From: Acidimicrobiia bacterium
GTDB taxonomy: Bacteria; Actinomycetota; Acidimicrobiia; Spongiisociales; JAHEDJ01
NCBI GenBank assembly: GCA_035471805.1
Contig: DATIPS010000063.1
Location: 1 to 64,000, forward strand
Length of the DNA stretch: 64,000 bases
Direction of reading: 5' to 3'
In this document: positions 1 through 8,036 of the stretch, in pieces
How positions within the stretch are numbered: position 1 is the first letter of the stretch
Layout of the letters: every line of letters begins with the position of its first letter
Translations under genes and position numbers: made by a program
Notes under the pieces: model-generated
Databases searched by the model: none
What the model saw: the letters and a program-made list of their open reading frames with translations, nothing else
Told to the model about the DNA's origin: nothing

Positions 1-160
1 CCTCTGATACCCTGCCGGGCGCGAGCGAGAAAGGGGAAGTCGAATGAGATTCAAGACTTCGCCTTTGCAGCACCGCGTTGGTCGGGTGCTCCGCTCGTTC
101 ACAGCCGCCTAGCCGGCGGGCACCCGGCCGGAGCACGGTTACCTCTAGGAGTGCTCACGC

Positions 161-1246
161 ATGCCGACACCACCGTCCGACATACCCATCGACTCACTCG
201 TTTCATTCGGTTGGAACGAGAACGTCTCCGCGCTGTACGCGACGTTCGCACAACCCGGCCGATACCCGGGGAGGGTGTTGCGCGTCGATCGGGGGAGCTC
301 CCTGGTCGCCACCAGTGAAGGAACAACGAGGGCAGCGATGGCGCGCGGCGCGGCGCCTCCCGGCGCTGAAACGGGTGCCCCCACGACCGGCGACTGGGTG
401 GTCGTTCGACCCGACCCGGATCACGGCGAGGTAATCGAGGCGGTACTCCCGAGACGGACCGCGATCGAACGGCTTGACCCGTCCGCCTCCGAAGCACGGC
501 CGGCCGTGCAAGTTCTCGCCGCCAACGTCGACCGGGTGTTCGTGGTGCATGGTCTCGATCATCCCCCTCATCCGGGGCGACTCGAGCGGTTGCTGGTCGT
601 GGCGTGGGAGAGCGGCGCCACGCCAACCCTCGTCCTCACCAAGACGGACCTGCTCGACCAAGCCGCGGTGGAGGCGACCGTTCGAGACGTCGAACTCCTG
701 GCGCCGGGTGTCGAGGTCCTCGCCGTGAGCAACAAGAGCAGCAACGGGATCGACGCCCTGAGACCCTTCGTTGGAGCGGGGGTGACCATCGTCCTGATCG
801 GGGCGTCGGGTACCGGCAAGTCCAGCCTGGTCAACCAGCTGGCGGGAACGGACATCCAATCGACGGGAGACACCCGGCGCGCGGATGGGAAAGGCAGGCA
901 TACGACCACGTCCAGGGATCTCGTTCAGCTTGCCTCGGGGGCAGTGCTCATAGACACCCCCGGGTTGCGGGAGATCGGCTTGTGGAACTCCAGAGAAGGT
1001 CTGGAAACCGCTTTCGAAGACATCGTCATCCTCAGCGGTTCCTGCAAGTTTCGTGACTGCATCCACGAATCGGAACCAGGATGCGCGGTCAACGCCGCCA
1101 TCGCCGACGGTCGCCTGGACCGGCGCCGACTCAACAGTTTTCGAAAACTCGAAGAGGAGTTGGCCCGGCAAGAGCAGCAAGCGGAACGGCAGCGGAACCG
1201 CGAATCGTCGCGCCCCCGACCGCCGCCGACCGCGGATGAGTGGTAG
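161..1246 (+). CDS. rsgA: Ribosome small subunit-dependent GTPase RsgA
   Basis: This is a 361-residue circularly permuted GTPase that acts in late 30S ribosomal subunit maturation in the cytoplasm. The permuted motif order is visible: G4 TKTD at 160-163 precedes the P-loop GASGTGKS at 214-221, then HTTTSR near 247-252 and G3 DTPGL at 265-269. A C-terminal zinc knuckle follows with C295, C300, H302 and C308. Residues 35-110 should form the OB fold. The start is supported by TAGGAG about 9 nt upstream of the ATG. The length is normal for the family. It is not obviously operonic with the next gene, since an 80-bp gap with a short tandem repeat separates them. Confidence 0.95.
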   Translation: MPTPPSDIPIDSLVSFGWNENVSALYATFAQPGRYPGRVLRVDRGSSLVATSEGTTRAAMARGAAPPGAETGAPTTGDWVVVRPDPDHGEVIEAVLPRRTAIERLDPSASEARPAVQVLAANVDRVFVVHGLDHPPHPGRLERLLVVAWESGATPTLVLTKTDLLDQAAVEATVRDVELLAPGVEVLAVSNKSSNGIDALRPFVGAGVTIVLIGASGTGKSSLVNQLAGTDIQSTGDTRRADGKGRHTTTSRDLVQLASGAVLIDTPGLREIGLWNSREGLETAFEDIVILSGSCKFRDCIHESEPGCAVNAAIADGRLDRRRLNSFRKLEEELARQEQQAERQRNRESSRPRPPPTADEW

Positions 1247-1289
1247 TGCGGCGCTATCGGTTGATTCACAATTCGCGATCTGCCGCGCA

Positions 1290-1310
1290 ACTCGCGACTC
1301 GCGACTCGCG
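1290..1310. repeat. Three perfect tandem copies of ACTCGCG
   Basis: The 7-bp unit ACTCGCG is repeated three times without a mismatch in the short gap between rsgA and the radical SAM gene. It lies 16 bp before the downstream start codon, so it would be in the promoter or 5' leader of that gene. Function is unknown; it may be simple slippage. Confidence 0.8.
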
Positions 1311-1326
1311 GGCGTACGATTGACCC

Positions 1327-2427
1327 ATGGAACCGGTTTCACTGGCTCCACGCGGATCGATCGTGGCAACCAAATACTGGACCGTGCTCGACGACGGGCG
1401 CATCCGGTGCGATCTCTGTCCGCGCGAGTGCAAGTTGCGGGAAGGTCAGAGAGGCCTTTGTTACGTCCGGGCCCGGCAGAACAACCAGGTCGTGCTCACT
1501 ACCTACGGACGTTCGTCCGGCTTCTGCGTCGACCCGATCGAGAAGAAGCCGCTCAACCACTTCCTGCCCGGGACCCCCGTTCTGTCGTTCGGTACGGCCG
1601 GCTGCAATCTCGCTTGCCGGTTCTGTCAGAACTGGGATATCTCGAAGGCCAAACAGTACGACGTTCTCGCCGACCAGGCATCGCCGGACACGATCGCGCA
1701 GGCGGCCGCCGATCTGAACTGCAGCAGTGTGGCTTTCACCTACAACGACCCGGTCGTCTTTCACGAGTACGCAATCGACGTTGCGCTGGCGTGCCATGCA
1801 CGAGGCATCAAGACGGTGGCAGTTACGGCCGGATACGTGAGCCCCGAACCCAGACGGGAGTTCTATTCGCACATCGATGCCGCCAACATCGACCTCAAGG
1901 CGTTCACCGAAGACTTCTACCACCGCACTTGTGCCGGGAGTCTCGGTCCGGTCCTCGAGACGCTCGAATACGTCCGCCATGAAACCGATGTGTGGTTCGA
2001 GATCACGACGCTGCTCATACCGGGCCTGAACGACTCGGACGAGGAACTCGACAGGATGACTCGCTGGATCGTCGGGAATCTGGGGCCGGACATCCCGCAC
2101 CACTTCACCGCTTTCCACCCCGACTTCAAGATGTTCGATCGGCCCACGACTCCGACCTCCACTTTGCGCAGAGCACGCCGGATCGCCGTAGACAACGGAG
2201 AACGCTACGTGTACACGGGGAACGTCCACGACCCTTCCGGCCAATCCACCTTCTGCCATCAGTGCGGCGCAACGCTCATCGAACGCGACTGGTACCGGCT
2301 GGGCAGGTGGGGGCTGTACGGCAAGGGCCGATGTGAGATCTGTGGTACCGCCTGTGCCGGCGTCTTCGATGCGGAACCCGGTTCCTGGGGATCCCGCCGT
2401 CGGCCGGTCCGGCTCGCCGGCCGGTGA
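1327..2427 (+). CDS. amrS: AmmeMemoRadiSam system radical SAM enzyme
   Basis: This 366-residue radical SAM protein matches the AmrS type that travels with MEMO1 and AMMECR1 homologues. The [4Fe-4S]/SAM motif is CNLACRFC with C93, C97 and C100. An N-terminal CDLCP pair lies at 28-32, and two C-terminal Cys pairs (FCHQCG and CEICG) look like a rubredoxin or zinc-ribbon knuckle. The reaction carried out by this family is not established. The next gene converges on it with a 4-bp gap, and the third member lies just beyond, so the whole trio is here. No clear Shine-Dalgarno precedes the ATG, so initiation may be leaderless. Confidence 0.93.
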   Translation: MEPVSLAPRGSIVATKYWTVLDDGRIRCDLCPRECKLREGQRGLCYVRARQNNQVVLTTYGRSSGFCVDPIEKKPLNHFLPGTPVLSFGTAGCNLACRFCQNWDISKAKQYDVLADQASPDTIAQAAADLNCSSVAFTYNDPVVFHEYAIDVALACHARGIKTVAVTAGYVSPEPRREFYSHIDAANIDLKAFTEDFYHRTCAGSLGPVLETLEYVRHETDVWFEITTLLIPGLNDSDEELDRMTRWIVGNLGPDIPHHFTAFHPDFKMFDRPTTPTSTLRRARRIAVDNGERYVYTGNVHDPSGQSTFCHQCGATLIERDWYRLGRWGLYGKGRCEICGTACAGVFDAEPGSWGSRRRPVRLAGR

Positions 2428-2431
2428 ACCC

Positions 2432-3229
2432 TCACGATGACGGAGAGGGGCCGAGGGCGAATGCCCCGTAGCCGACCACGCGATCGCGCGGACCGGCAGT
2501 ATCTCCCGACGTGCGGAGGTCGAGCAGCTCACAACCCCACCCGCGGTCGGCCGCCACGCGTAGAGCCGAACGAACGGCAGTACGCCCGCAGGCGCTGTAG
2601 CGATCCAGTTCTGCCTCGCGCAAGCCGACAATGAGTTCGGCAGTTGCGGCATCGAGGCTCGAGGCGGTGTCGTGGTCGTGATAGTGCGAGAGGTCCGAGC
2701 TGACGACGACGAACAACCCGGCATCCAACATGTGGGCAAGCGCCTGTGCAGCCGGCCCGGGATCTTCGTCGCCGGTCAGCAGCGGCGCAACGGTGAACGT
2801 GTCGAGCGCCGTCTGCAGGAAGGGCAGCTGGACCTCCAGGGAGTGTTCACGACGATGTGCGGTTTCCGACCTGCGTACCAGACCGGCCTTCTCGAGTTCC
2901 TCGATCACGGGATCGACGGCAACCGTACCGAGCGGTGTGGCCAGCATCTCATGATCGGGTACTGCCAGCCCATCGAAAGCAACGAAGTGAGACGGACCGA
3001 TCAGCGCGATCCGCGCCGGTGACTCGGCCGCGACGATCCGATACGCGACGGCGGCAACAGGTCCCGAGTAGATGTGCCCGGCGTGCGGCACGATCACCAT
3101 GCGAGTGGAGACAGAAGGGCTCACTTCGGGCGCCGACGCCAACAACTCGCGGACCGCGCTGCGCAATCGCGGAGCGCTTCCACGGTAGAAGGATCCGGCT
3201 ACCGCCGGCGGCCGCGCGGTGGTGGTCAT
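2432..3229 (-). CDS. amrB: AmmeMemoRadiSam system protein B (MEMO1 family)
   Basis: This 265-residue protein belongs to the MEMO1 family, structurally related to extradiol dioxygenases. Family landmarks are visible: VPHAGHIYSG near residue 49, HSLEVQLPFL in the middle and SSDLSHY further on. These carry the His residues expected around a metal centre. Its role is unknown; co-occurrence with the radical SAM and AMMECR1 proteins implies a shared pathway. It is convergent with amrS and divergent from the AMMECR1 gene, whose start codon is only 33 bp from its own. Both promoters therefore have to fit in or overlap that gap. Confidence 0.92.
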   Translation of the reverse strand: MTTTARPPAVAGSFYRGSAPRLRSAVRELLASAPEVSPSVSTRMVIVPHAGHIYSGPVAAVAYRIVAAESPARIALIGPSHFVAFDGLAVPDHEMLATPLGTVAVDPVIEELEKAGLVRRSETAHRREHSLEVQLPFLQTALDTFTVAPLLTGDEDPGPAAQALAHMLDAGLFVVVSSDLSHYHDHDTASSLDAATAELIVGLREAELDRYSACGRTAVRSALRVAADRGWGCELLDLRTSGDTAGPRDRVVGYGAFALGPSPSS

Positions 3230-3262
3230 GTGTTCAGAATACGCCTATGGCATGATTCAGGG

Positions 3263-3781
3263 ATGGCCCATCCGCTCGTTGAAGCAGCCGTCGAAGCGAT
3301 AAGGAATCATCTGGAAGGCAACGAGGTTCTGCCGGATGAGTGGACAGAGGCGCGGCCGTGGGGAATCTTCGTTTCGTTGCATGAGGCCGGGACCGGCGAC
3401 CGGGAAGGGCCGCTGAGAGGGTGCATCGGGAGCCTCAACCTGCGGGAAACCTCAGTGGCGCAGGAGGTTGGTCGAGTTGCAGTTTCGGCGGCAACGACCG
3501 ATCCCCGCTTCCCCCCTTTGCGGCGGGACGAAGTCGAGGACCTCGACGTTGCCGTCTATCTCCTGGAGGAGCCCGAGATCGTCGACGAAACGGCCGACCT
3601 CGATCCGGAAAAGTACGGCGTCATAGTCACCGGGCCCGGAGGTCGGAGCGGACTGCTGTTGCCGGCCATTCCCGGCATCGATAGCCCGGAGCAGCAACTC
3701 GAGCTCGCCACTCGCAAAGCCGGACTGAGCCCGGGAACCAAGGTGACCATCGAGCGTTTCACGGCCACAATCCTCCGCTGA
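3263..3781 (+). CDS. amrA: AmmeMemoRadiSam system protein A (AMMECR1 domain)
   Basis: This 172-residue AMMECR1-domain protein carries the family's hallmark LRGCIG hexapeptide (in GPLRGCIGSL). The conserved Cys and Arg there are thought to form the core of a catalytic or binding pocket. The reading frame stays open far upstream, but homology starts at MAHPLVEAA, so the ATG at 3263 was chosen. It is cytoplasmic with no signal peptide. It completes the AmmeMemoRadiSam trio with the two preceding genes. A metallohydrolase gene follows 16 bp downstream on the same strand and may be co-transcribed. Confidence 0.92.
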   Translation: MAHPLVEAAVEAIRNHLEGNEVLPDEWTEARPWGIFVSLHEAGTGDREGPLRGCIGSLNLRETSVAQEVGRVAVSAATTDPRFPPLRRDEVEDLDVAVYLLEEPEIVDETADLDPEKYGVIVTGPGGRSGLLLPAIPGIDSPEQQLELATRKAGLSPGTKVTIERFTATILR

Positions 3782-3797
3782 CCGGTAGGGTCAGACT

Positions 3798-4427
3798 ATG
3801 ACCACCATTCGACGCCTCACCGACTCCTGTCTCACCGTCACGACGGATGCAGGCACCACTCTGTTCGACCCCGGGTTTCATACATTCGACACCGGGGAGT
3901 TCGATCTCGCAACGATCGGCGATGTTCAACGGGTGCTGATCACCCACGAACACGGCGACCATGTGAAACCGGAGTTCGTGGCCTGGCTCATCGACCGTGG
4001 CTCGGACGTCACGGTGTACTCCAACCAATCCGTGGCCGACCTGCTTGCCCCCCACGACATCACGGTGCTCACAGCGAATCCGACCGGTGTGACTTCCGAG
4101 GATGTCCTTCACGAAACAACTCCGATGGGAACCGCACCTCCGAACCGGGCCTTCACGGTAGACGGTGTGCTCACGCACCCCGGGGACAGCTACCAGCTCA
4201 CCTCTTCGGCACCGGTTCTGGCATTGCCCCTGATGATCCCATGGGGCTCCACGACCGCGTCGATGGAATTCGCACGGAGACTGGCCCCCCAGCAGGCGAT
4301 CCCGGTCCATGACTTCGCGCTCAGCGCCCTCGGTCGCAACTGGATAAACGGCATGGCGAAGAACGTGCTGGCGAAATCCGGTATCGAGTTCGTCCCACTG
4401 GGCTGGGGCGAGAGCTTCACGGTGTAG
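3798..4427 (+). CDS. Metallo-beta-lactamase-fold hydrolase, UlaG-like
   Basis: This 209-residue cytoplasmic protein has the HxHxDH zinc motif as HEHGDH around residues 50-55. Later metal-ligand candidates occur in HPGDSY and PVHDF, consistent with the compact UlaG/YfkN-type beta-lactamase-fold hydrolases. The substrate cannot be read from sequence. It lies 16 bp after the AMMECR1 gene on the same strand, so it may belong to the same transcript. That would make it a candidate accessory of the AmmeMemoRadiSam module, though this is inference from position only. Confidence 0.85.
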   Translation: MTTIRRLTDSCLTVTTDAGTTLFDPGFHTFDTGEFDLATIGDVQRVLITHEHGDHVKPEFVAWLIDRGSDVTVYSNQSVADLLAPHDITVLTANPTGVTSEDVLHETTPMGTAPPNRAFTVDGVLTHPGDSYQLTSSAPVLALPLMIPWGSTTASMEFARRLAPQQAIPVHDFALSALGRNWINGMAKNVLAKSGIEFVPLGWGESFTV

Positions 4428-4469
4428 CAGGTCCGCGGCCGGCTGCCGGTTGCGCAGTCTCGGGCCGCC

Positions 4470-5864
4470 TCAGAAACCAACGTTCCTCGGCGTCCTCGGG
4501 AAGGGAATCACGTCGCGTATGTTCTGCATTCCGGTGGTGAACTGCACGACCCGTTCCAGTCCGAGACCAAAACCGGCGTGGGGGGCGCTACCGAAGCGTC
4601 GCAGATCTAGATACCACCAGTAGTGGTCCCGATCCATGCCCTTGATGTCCATGCTCTCGGCCAGCACGTCGAGGCGCTCCTCACGCTGGCTGCCGCCGAC
4701 GATCTCACCGACCTGCGGCACGAGGACGTCCATGGCCGCCACCGTCTTGCCGTCGTCGTTTCGGCGCATGTAGAACGCCTTGAAGTCGAACGGGAAGTCG
4801 GTCACGATCACCGGCTTCTTGACGGCGACTTCCGTCAGGTAGCGCTCGTGCTCGGACTGGAGATCCGACCCCCATTCGGCGGGGAACTCGAACGTCTCAC
4901 CGGACGCCGTGAGAATGTCGACCGCCTCCGTATAGGTAATGCGTTCGAAGTCGCCCTCGACGACGCCGGCGAGCGTGTCCAGCAGTCCCTCCTGGACCCA
5001 CTTGTTGAAGAACTCGAGGTCGTCGCCGCAGTTGTCGAGAACGTACTGCACCAGATACTTCACATAGTCCTCGGCCAGGTCGGAGTTGTCGTTGAGGTCG
5101 GCAAATGCCATCTCGGGTTCGATCATCCAGAACTCGGCCAGGTGGCGGCGAGTATTCGAGTTCTCGGCCCTGAAGGTCGGCCCGAATGTGTAGACACGAT
5201 CGAGCGCCAGCGCATAGGCCTCAGCGTTCAGTTGGCCGCTCACTGCCAGGAAGGCGGGGCGGCCAAAGAAGTCTCGGGTGTAATCGACCGCTCCTCCTTC
5301 GGCTCGCGGCGGTTCCGCCGGATTGAAGTTCGTCACCCGGAACATCTCGCCGGCGCCCTCGGCGTCGCTGGCGGTGATCAGCGGGGTGTGCACGTAGAGG
5401 AAGTCGCGTTCCTGGAAGAACCGGTGGGTTGCATAGGACAACGCGTTGCGAACCCGGGCGACCGCCCCGAGCGTGTTGGTACGCGGACGAAGGTGGGCGA
5501 TGTCCCGCAGGTGCTCGAACGACACGCGCTTCTTCTGCAACGGGTATTCATCGGGGTCGGCAAACCCGAATACCTCGATCTGCGCAGCCTTGATCTCAAC
5601 GGCCTGACCCTGGCCGGGCGATTCGGTCAGAACTCCCGTGATCATCGCTGCAGACCCGATCGTCAGCCGCAGGACGTCCGCCTCGTAGTTCGGCAACTCG
5701 CCATCTGCGATGACCTGAAGACCGCTGAAACTCGACCCATCGTGAAGTTCGATGAACGAGAACCCGCCCTTCGAGTCCCGGCGCGTGCGGACCCAACCGG
5801 CAACCGTTACTTCGGTGCCGAAGTCGGTCCGTTCCAGGACGTGCTTGATGAGTTGCCGTTGCAT
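4470..5864 (-). CDS. asnS: Asparagine--tRNA ligase
   Basis: This 464-residue class II aminoacyl-tRNA synthetase charges tRNA-Asn. The N-terminal OB-fold anticodon-binding domain ([11 protein letters not shown]) is followed by the catalytic core. Class II motif 2 ([15 protein letters not shown]) and motif 3 ([10 protein letters not shown]) are followed by the C-terminal [10 protein letters not shown] typical of AsnRS. The frame is open 50 codons further upstream, but family homology begins at [10 protein letters not shown], so the ATG at 5864 is used. Presence of asnS suggests that direct Asn charging operates. A large ORF on the opposite strand is an antisense shadow. Confidence 0.95.
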   Translation of the reverse strand: MQRQLIKHVLERTDFGTEVTVAGWVRTRRDSKGGFSFIELHDGSSFSGLQVIADGELPNYEADVLRLTIGSAAMITGVLTESPGQGQAVEIKAAQIEVFGFADPDEYPLQKKRVSFEHLRDIAHLRPRTNTLGAVARVRNALSYATHRFFQERDFLYVHTPLITASDAEGAGEMFRVTNFNPAEPPRAEGGAVDYTRDFFGRPAFLAVSGQLNAEAYALALDRVYTFGPTFRAENSNTRRHLAEFWMIEPEMAFADLNDNSDLAEDYVKYLVQYVLDNCGDDLEFFNKWVQEGLLDTLAGVVEGDFERITYTEAVDILTASGETFEFPAEWGSDLQSEHERYLTEVAVKKPVIVTDFPFDFKAFYMRRNDDGKTVAAMDVLVPQVGEIVGGSQREERLDVLAESMDIKGMDRDHYWWYLDLRRFGSAPHAGFGLGLERVVQFTTGMQNIRDVIPFPRTPRNVGF

Positions 5865-6061
5865 GTACGACTCCCGTTGGAATAGCCTCCGCAGGCGGCC
5901 CGATGATAAGGCAATGAGTCGGACCCGGCCAGACGGAGCGCCGGCGGCCACCGCGGCGACCGGGTAGTCGGCCCGTTCCGGCTGCGAATAGCCTTTGGGG
6001 TTGTTGCTTCGCACCCGGCCGTCGGGCTGAGACCAATGGCCGGCGATCGACAGACAACAGG

Positions 6062-6091
6062 AAACCCCCGGGGGAAGGTTCCCGGGGGTTT
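6062..6091. terminator. Bidirectional hairpin terminator
   Basis: AAACCCCCGGG (6062-6072) and CCCGGGGGTTT (6081-6091) form a perfect 11-bp stem with an 8-nt loop. It sits 23 bp beyond the stop codon of the first S8 peptidase gene and should terminate it. T residues flank both sides, so it could also act on the + strand. Confidence 0.8.
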
Positions 6092-6113
6092 CCCCGAACG
6101 CCTGACCGGGCGC

Positions 6114-7865
6114 TCAGTTGTAACGAGGCACGGGTCCGTCCCAACTCACTCCGGACCACGCTCCGGCGCTCCAGGACACACCGGACCACGACACACCCGA
6201 CCACGACACACCCGACCACGACACACCCGACCACGACACACCCGACCAGGACACACCCGACCAGGACACACCGGACCAGGACACACCGTTCCAGTCACCA
6301 CCGGACCAGGACACACCCATGGCACTCAACTCTGCGTGTGCGTCACCGTCCCAGGCCCGGCCGAAGATGTCCTGCTCGCCGTTGAGCTCGACTCCATCCA
6401 TCGAGATCCGGTAGGAACCCCGCGCTGCGTCGAGCGAGCCGTTGCCCTTGGAAGGAGTGGCGTTCTGATCCGCATCCCAGGGAACCCATTGACGGAGTGC
6501 TCCGGCCACGTCGAGCATGCCTGATCCCTGGCACTTGGAGTCGACTCCCCAGAAGCGGCGCGCCGACTCCATCAGCAGGGATTTGACCTCGTCGGGCTCG
6601 AGATAGGGCTTGGCATCGAGTATCTGCGCAACGGCGCCCGAGACAACCGCAGCGGCCTGAGACGTGCCGCTACCAACGAAGAATCGTTCCTGAACAACGG
6701 CATCCGGATTGTTGACATCGGCATAGGAACCGGGAGTGCGGAGGCTGACGATGGACCGGCCGGGTGCCACGATGTCAACGTGCCGGCTCCTGTCCCCGCA
6801 GTTGCTGAAGGAGGCAACCGAGTTCCCGTCGGCTGCTCCGACCGCGATCACAAACGGGTCGTAGGCAGGGTTGCGGAGGAGTGCCGAGTTTCCGTCATTC
6901 CCGGCCGCCACCACGACAACGATGCCCGCTTTCCACGCCTGCTCAACCGCGTACGCCAGCGGATCGAGGAGGTAGTCCTGAGTGCCGTCGGTACCGAACG
7001 ACAGGTTCAGCACTCTGACGTTCATTCCGTTGTCGTTGCGATGTTGAACCACCCAGTCGATGGCCGCAATGATCTGCGACACGTCGGTCGCTCCGTTGCG
7101 ACCCGCCGTCCTGACCGAGAGAACATCGGCATCGGGAGCCATCCCGGTGAACTCATCGTCGTGGTTGTAGCTGTACCCGTAGGCTCGAGTTGCCCTGTCA
7201 CGGCCGGCGATGATCCCGGCCAGGTGGGTCCCATGTCCGAAGGTGTCAACATACTGCTCACCAGTCTGCGACTCGAATGAGAGATCTGGGCCGTTGATGA
7301 GCCGCCCGTCCGACAGTCCGGCAACCGGAGTGACACCCGAATCGATGATCGCGACAGTCACGTCATCGCCCGTCGCCTGATACCAGGACCATGCATCATC
7401 GGCGCGGGTCTTCTCCGTGACCTCGTACATCGATCCGGGGCCAGTGAGAGCGTCCATCTGCTGGGATGTGCCCTCCCACTGGCGGAAATGGCCCCATAGA
7501 TAATCGACTGAGGAATCGGGTGTGACTTTGGCTACCTCCGGATGCTGGAGCAGAACGGTCGCAGCACTCGCCGGGATGTCGGCGACGAAGGCATCGATGA
7601 TGCCCAGTTCGAGGACAACCACTCCCCCCAGCTCACCGACCAGCAACTCGGGACCGTCGCCGGCGGTTGCAGTCTCCTGCACGATGAAACGCTCAAACTG
7701 TCCAGCGGAGCCGGCTGCATCCTCAACAGCAGACTGCAACAGCGGCAAGTCGGCGGAGGCAGACGTCCCCGGCGCCAGCAAGGCCGCGATCATCGCCACT
7801 ATCAGCACAACGGTCGAATACCAGCGGCGCTTCTCTTCCCATTTGACCGAATACGCTGCGTTCAT
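6114..7865 (-). CDS. Secreted S8 (subtilisin-like) serine peptidase with WSG repeat tail, copy 1
   Basis: This 583-residue exported subtilase starts with a basic N-terminus and a hydrophobic signal segment (about residues 15-40). An inhibitor-I9-like propeptide ends near PEVAKVTPDS. The triad is intact: Asp in AIIDSGV, His in GHGTHLAG and Ser in GTSQAAAVVSG, with the oxyanion Asn in AAGNDGN. After the catalytic domain a GNGSLDAARGS...DIFGR segment leads into about eight consecutive GVSWS pentapeptides and a conserved end, SWDGPVPRYN. The ATG at 7865 has GGGAGG about 8 nt upstream, better than an in-frame ATG 21 nt earlier. Its neighbour is a paralogue sharing domain order and leader. It is probably exported; targets are unknown. 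Confidence 0.93.
   Translation of the reverse strand: MNAAYSVKWEEKRRWYSTVVLIVAMIAALLAPGTSASADLPLLQSAVEDAAGSAGQFERFIVQETATAGDGPELLVGELGGVVVLELGIIDAFVADIPASAATVLLQHPEVAKVTPDSSVDYLWGHFRQWEGTSQQMDALTGPGSMYEVTEKTRADDAWSWYQATGDDVTVAIIDSGVTPVAGLSDGRLINGPDLSFESQTGEQYVDTFGHGTHLAGIIAGRDRATRAYGYSYNHDDEFTGMAPDADVLSVRTAGRNGATDVSQIIAAIDWVVQHRNDNGMNVRVLNLSFGTDGTQDYLLDPLAYAVEQAWKAGIVVVVAAGNDGNSALLRNPAYDPFVIAVGAADGNSVASFSNCGDRSRHVDIVAPGRSIVSLRTPGSYADVNNPDAVVQERFFVGSGTSQAAAVVSGAVAQILDAKPYLEPDEVKSLLMESARRFWGVDSKCQGSGMLDVAGALRQWVPWDADQNATPSKGNGSLDAARGSYRISMDGVELNGEQDIFGRAWDGDAHAELSAMGVSWSGGDWNGVSWSGVSWSGVSWSGVSWSGVSWSGVSWSGVSWSGVSWSAGAWSGVSWDGPVPRYN
6130..6310. repeat. 15-bp tandem repeat coding the GVSWS pentapeptides
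   Basis: Variants of the 15-bp unit GACCACGACACACCC (plus strand) run in tandem through the 3' end of the first S8 peptidase gene, mostly differing at one or two positions. Each unit encodes one GVSWS or closely related pentapeptide, so the array length sets the length of the tail and could vary by slippage. Confidence 0.9.
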
Positions 7866-7956
7866 CTTCAAACCTCCCAGATTCATGAGAGAAATATCGG
7901 GAGACGGTTGAAAAACTCGCGAACCGTTGCCTGTCCACGCGAGATGACTAGTTATC
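7866..7956 (-). promoter_or_regulatory. Conserved 5' leader of S8 peptidase copy 1
   Basis: About 90 bp upstream of the start are nearly identical to the leader of the second S8 gene, and similarity stops abruptly beyond the ACTAGTTAT block at 7947-7955. Shared elements, read toward the gene, are ACTAGT, an inverted repeat CTCGCG...CGCGAG and the GGGAGG ribosome-binding site. It may hold a promoter plus an operator or structured RNA. I do not recognise it as a known riboswitch. Confidence 0.55.
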
Positions 7957-7989
7957 TATGGATGCGACTGGCACCGGCTCAGACCTGAC

Positions 7990-8011
7990 CCCCCGGGGAG
8001 GGTTCCGGGGG
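7990..8011. terminator. Hairpin terminator after S8 peptidase copy 2
   Basis: CCCCCGG (7990-7996) and CCGGGGG (8005-8011) form a 7-bp GC stem 26 bp downstream of the stop codon of the second S8 gene on the minus strand. It lies between the two paralogues and suggests they are separate transcripts, each with its own leader. Confidence 0.6.
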
Positions 8012-8036
8012 CTTCTTCGCCGGCCGTGAAGGAGGA

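Noticed and set aside
4623-5885. Long + strand ORF of 420 codons opposite asnS
   Set aside because: It mirrors the codon structure of asnS on the other strand and has no recognisable domain.
6130-6310. CRISPR-like array from the regular spacing of repeats
   Set aside because: The unit is 15 bp with no spacers and is a coding repeat for the WSG pentapeptides.
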